Below are positions 3,273-5,770 of a stretch of 5,770 nt of DNA, piece by piece. How positions within the stretch are numbered: the first letter of the stretch is position 1; the number at the start of each line of letters is the position of its first letter. This DNA comes from Chloroflexota bacterium (GTDB taxonomy: Bacteria; Chloroflexota; Limnocylindria; QHBO01). Where the stretch lies: positions 1 to 5,770 of the forward strand of contig JACDBS010000181.1 in assembly GCA_013694795.1 (NCBI GenBank), written 5' to 3'. Under the pieces are notes generated by a model that worked only from the letters and a program-made list of their open reading frames with translations, did not search any database and had not been told where the DNA came from. A program made the translations under genes and the position numbers.

Positions 3273-5770
3273 TCAGGCCAGCTGTCGAACCTGCTGTTCG
3301 AGCTCGGCCAAGCGCTCGCGCTCGCGTTCCACGACCGCGGCGGGGGCGCGGGCGACGAACGCCTCGTTCGCGAGGAGGCCGCGCAGCCGCTCGATGTTGA
3401 GCTCCAGGTCGGCAACGTGCGATCGCCTCCTGTCGGCCACGGCCGTGTCGGCAGCCGTATCCACACCCAGCCACGCTGCCCCGAGCGGACTGGCCGCGAC
3501 CAGTTGCGGTCTGTCCGCGTCGCCGCGGACCTCGATCGGTCGCACGCGGGCCAGGGCCTGGAGATATGCCGAGCCCGAATCGAGGGCCGCGGTCGCCTCC
3601 GGACCCGTCGGGGCGACGGTGAGCGGGACCCAGGCGCCGGCCGGTGTTCCCGCCTCGGTGCGCAGGTTGCGAACCCCGCGGATGAGCGTGGCGAGGTCAT
3701 CGAAGGCAGACTCCGCGTTGGCATCGCGCGGGGCAGCGGCGGGCCATGCGGCGCGGATGAGCAGTGGCTCACCGCTGACCACCGACGGCGCCGCAGCGCT
3801 CAACGCCTGCCAGATCTCCTCGGTCACGAACGGCATGAGCGGATGCAGCAGGCGCAGGATGGTCCCGAGCCCATCCGCCGCGGCCGACCACGTCGTGGCA
3901 CGTTCGGCATCGGTGGCGTCGTCCCGTCGCAGGTCGACCTTCGCCATCTCCAGGAACCAGGCGCAGTAGTCGCCCCACGCGACGTCATGGACCGTCGCGG
4001 CGTAGCCGCCGAGATCCAGCGCGTCAAGCTGCCGCGTGGCGCGCTCGGTCGCATCGGCCAGGCGCGAGCGAATCCAGCGCACCGCCAGGGATTCCTCCCC
4101 CGGCGCCGGGGCAAGCTCCGGCCGGCTGCCGAGGACAAAGCGAGCGGCGTTCCACAGCTTGTTGGTGAAGTTGCGCCCGCCATCGAGCTTGGCCTGGGTC
4201 AGGCGCTGGTCGCTCCCGGGAGCCGAGCCGCTGACCATGGCAAAGCGCAGCGCATCGGCCCCGATCTCTTCGACCATGCCGAGCGGATCGACGCTGTTGC
4301 CCTTGGTCTTACTCATCTTCACGCCACCGGCGGCACGGATCATTCCGTGCAGGTACACCGTGTGGAATGGCTCGGTCTCGGTGCAGAAGAGGCCGAGCAT
4401 CATCATGCGGGCAACCCAGAAGAAGAGGATGTCGTAGCCGGTCTCCATCACCGACGTCGGGTAGAAGCGCGCCATGTCAGGCGTGGAATCCGGCCAGCCG
4501 AGCGTACTGAACGGCCACAGCCCGGCGCTGAACCACGTGTCGAAGATGTCGGTCTCCTGGGTCAGTTCCGTCGCCGGCCGGCCGCAGTCGGCGCAGGCGT
4601 CCGGGCCGGCCTCGAGATTGGTCACCGTGACATGGCCATCCGGGCAGAACCAGGCCGGGATGCGATGCCCCCACCACAGCTGGCGACCCACCGCCCAGTC
4701 ATGGATGTTCTCCAGCCAATGTGCGTACACCTTCTCGAAGTGCGACGGCATGATCCTCGTCCGCCCTTCACGGACCGATGCGAGGGCGCGCTCCGCCAGC
4801 GGCTTGACCCTGATGAACCACTGCACCGATAGCCGCGGCTCGACCACGGTGCCGCAGCGCTCACAGTGGCCGATCACCATCTGGTGCGGCCGCTCCGCCT
4901 CGAGGTCACCCTTGTCGCGCAGCTGGTCCAGGATTGCCTCGCGCGCCTCGTAGCGGTCGCGGCCGAAGAAGTCGCCGCCCTCGGCGTTGATTCGCGCCTG
5001 GTCGTCCAGCACGGTGACGGCAGGCAGGTTGTGCCGCCTGGCCAGCTCGTAATCGTCGGGGTCGTGCGCGGGCGTGATCTTCACGGCGCCGGTGCCGAAC
5101 GTCCGCTCCACGTGCTCGTCCGAGACGATCGGCAGGCGCCGCCCGAGGAAGGGCAGGATGGCATGGCGCCCGACGAGGTGGCGGTAACGCTCGTCCTCGG
5201 GATGGACCGCCACGGCGGTGTCTCCCAGCAGGGTCTCCGGGCGCGTGGTGGCGACGCTGATCCAGGCGTCGGGGTCGGGCGTGCCTTCGGGGCGCTCGAG
5301 GTGGTACCGGATCGTCCAAAGGGTGCCGGTCTCGTCGCGGTGGACGTTCTCGAGGTCGCTGATGGTCGTCAGGCAGCGCGGGCACCAGTTGACCAGCGCC
5401 TCGCCGCGGTAGACCAGGCCGGCGTCCCAGAGCCGCCTGAAGGCGACACGCACCGCTCTGGCGCTTCCCTCGTCCATGGTGAACCGCTCCCGGCTCCAGT
5501 CCAGGCTGGCGCCGAAGCGGCGCAGCTGGTCGTGGATGATCGGGCGGGTCTCATCCATGAACTGCCACATGCGCTCGAGGTATCGCTCTCGCCCGAGCGA
5601 TGCGCGCGACTCCCCCTCGGCCGCGATGAGCTTGTCGAGCACGAACTGGGCGCCGATGCCGGAGTGGTCGACGCCCGGCAGCCAGAGCGTGTCGTCCCCG
5701 CGCATGCGGTGGTAGCGGGCCATCACATCCTCGACGATGAACGTCAGCGCATGGCCGATGTGCAGTGCCC
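3273..5770 (-). CDS. valS: Valyl-tRNA synthetase (ValRS), N-terminus cut by window edge
   Basis: Cytoplasmic class I aminoacyl-tRNA synthetase that charges tRNA-Val with valine and hydrolyses mischarged Thr-tRNA. The frame is open to the window edge, giving 831 residues plus a TGA stop; the start is outside, and by family length about 40-60 residues are missing. Numbering from the first complete codon (5768), I see ALHIGHA with the HIGH signature at residues 3-6, a PGVDHSGIGAQ segment (31-41), zinc-ligand-like WCPRC (Cys129, Cys132), and the CP1 editing domain with TTRPETLLGDTAVAVHPED (about 174-192). Further cysteine pairs are at 302/305 and 392/395, DTWFSAGLWPFS is at about 410, and the catalytic loop is KMSKT (484-488) followed by KGNSVDPL. 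A helical anticodon-binding domain follows, then a C-terminal charged coiled-coil arm (about 770-831). The motif order and the spacing to neighbouring motifs fit ValRS rather than IleRS or LeuRS. KMSKT replaces the more common KMSKS, a conservative change. No frameshift is seen. Confidence 0.97.
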   Translation of the reverse strand, partial: ALHIGHALTFIVEDVMARYHRMRGDDTLWLPGVDHSGIGAQFVLDKLIAAEGESRASLGRERYLERMWQFMDETRPIIHDQLRRFGASLDWSRERFTMDEGSARAVRVAFRRLWDAGLVYRGEALVNWCPRCLTTISDLENVHRDETGTLWTIRYHLERPEGTPDPDAWISVATTRPETLLGDTAVAVHPEDERYRHLVGRHAILPFLGRRLPIVSDEHVERTFGTGAVKITPAHDPDDYELARRHNLPAVTVLDDQARINAEGGDFFGRDRYEAREAILDQLRDKGDLEAERPHQMVIGHCERCGTVVEPRLSVQWFIRVKPLAERALASVREGRTRIMPSHFEKVYAHWLENIHDWAVGRQLWWGHRIPAWFCPDGHVTVTNLEAGPDACADCGRPATELTQETDIFDTWFSAGLWPFSTLGWPDSTPDMARFYPTSVMETGYDILFFWVARMMMLGLFCTETEPFHTVYLHGMIRAAGGVKMSKTKGNSVDPLGMVEEIGADALRFAMVSGSAPGSDQRLTQAKLDGGRNFTNKLWNAARFVLGSRPELAPAPGEESLAVRWIRSRLADATERATRQLDALDLGGYAATVHDVAWGDYCAWFLEMAKVDLRRDDATDAERATTWSAAADGLGTILRLLHPLMPFVTEEIWQALSAAAPSVVSGEPLLIRAAWPAAAPRDANAESAFDDLATLIRGVRNLRTEAGTPAGAWVPLTVAPTGPEATAALDSGSAYLQALARVRPIEVRGDADRPQLVAASPLGAAWLGVDTAADTAVADRRRSHVADLELNIERLRGLLANEAFVARAPAAVVERERERLAELEQQVRQLA

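Noticed and set aside
2929..3474. Minus-strand frame (181 residues) spanning the repeat region and the 3' end of valS
   Set aside because: It overlaps the real valS frame and translates the repeats into Arg/Cys-rich sequence without a domain. Similar repeated peptides appear in several frames, as expected from DNA repeats rather than a protein.
3417..4832. Long plus-strand open frame (471 residues) opposite valS
   Set aside because: It is antisense to well-conserved valS sequence, is rich in Arg/Gly/Ala/His with no motif, and is typical of a high-GC shadow frame.

Overview
The window is high-GC bacterial DNA, about two thirds G+C by eye. All four genes I can support lie on the minus strand, so transcription runs from high to low coordinates. 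The long plus-strand frames are antisense shadows of high-GC coding sequence. The valyl-tRNA synthetase is of the type with a WCPRC zinc-binding segment (as in Thermus), and the other products are an FmdB-type zinc ribbon protein and a CpaE/TadZ-like ATPase. Together with the base composition this would fit a Chloroflexota or Actinomycetota-like lineage, but that is an inference; no rRNA or other marker in the window settles it.

Layout in transcription order. (1) 5770-3273: valS, missing only its first few dozen codons, which lie beyond the window edge; the class I HIGH motif falls within the last 20 bases of the window. (2) 3272-2532: about 740 bases with no believable gene but an unusual density of short inverted and direct repeats. 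These include two imperfect copies of a ~45-base unit 50 bases apart, two mirror-related 18-base sites, several perfect stems of 5-9 bp, and two short perfect tandem repeats. An extended -10 promoter candidate lies at its downstream end. (3) 2531-1800: a 243-residue protein of unknown function with a basic N-terminus, a proline-rich linker and a C-terminal four-cysteine zinc ribbon. (4) 1661-447: a 404-residue protein joining a receiver-like domain to a MinD/CpaE-type P-loop ATPase. (5) 394-65: an FmdB-family small zinc ribbon protein, read from a GTG start. (6) 64-1: a short tail with nothing I can assign.

valS is housekeeping and probably transcriptionally separate from the other three. The three downstream genes share a strand and have gaps of 138 and 52 bases, so they may form one unit. 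If so, a receiver-ATPase of the type that positions pilus or other polar machinery sits between two zinc ribbon proteins, but no pilus gene is visible and the joint role is unknown. I found no tRNA, rRNA, CRISPR array, insertion sequence or complete defence system. The most unusual material is the repeat-rich spacer and the orphan 243-residue gene.
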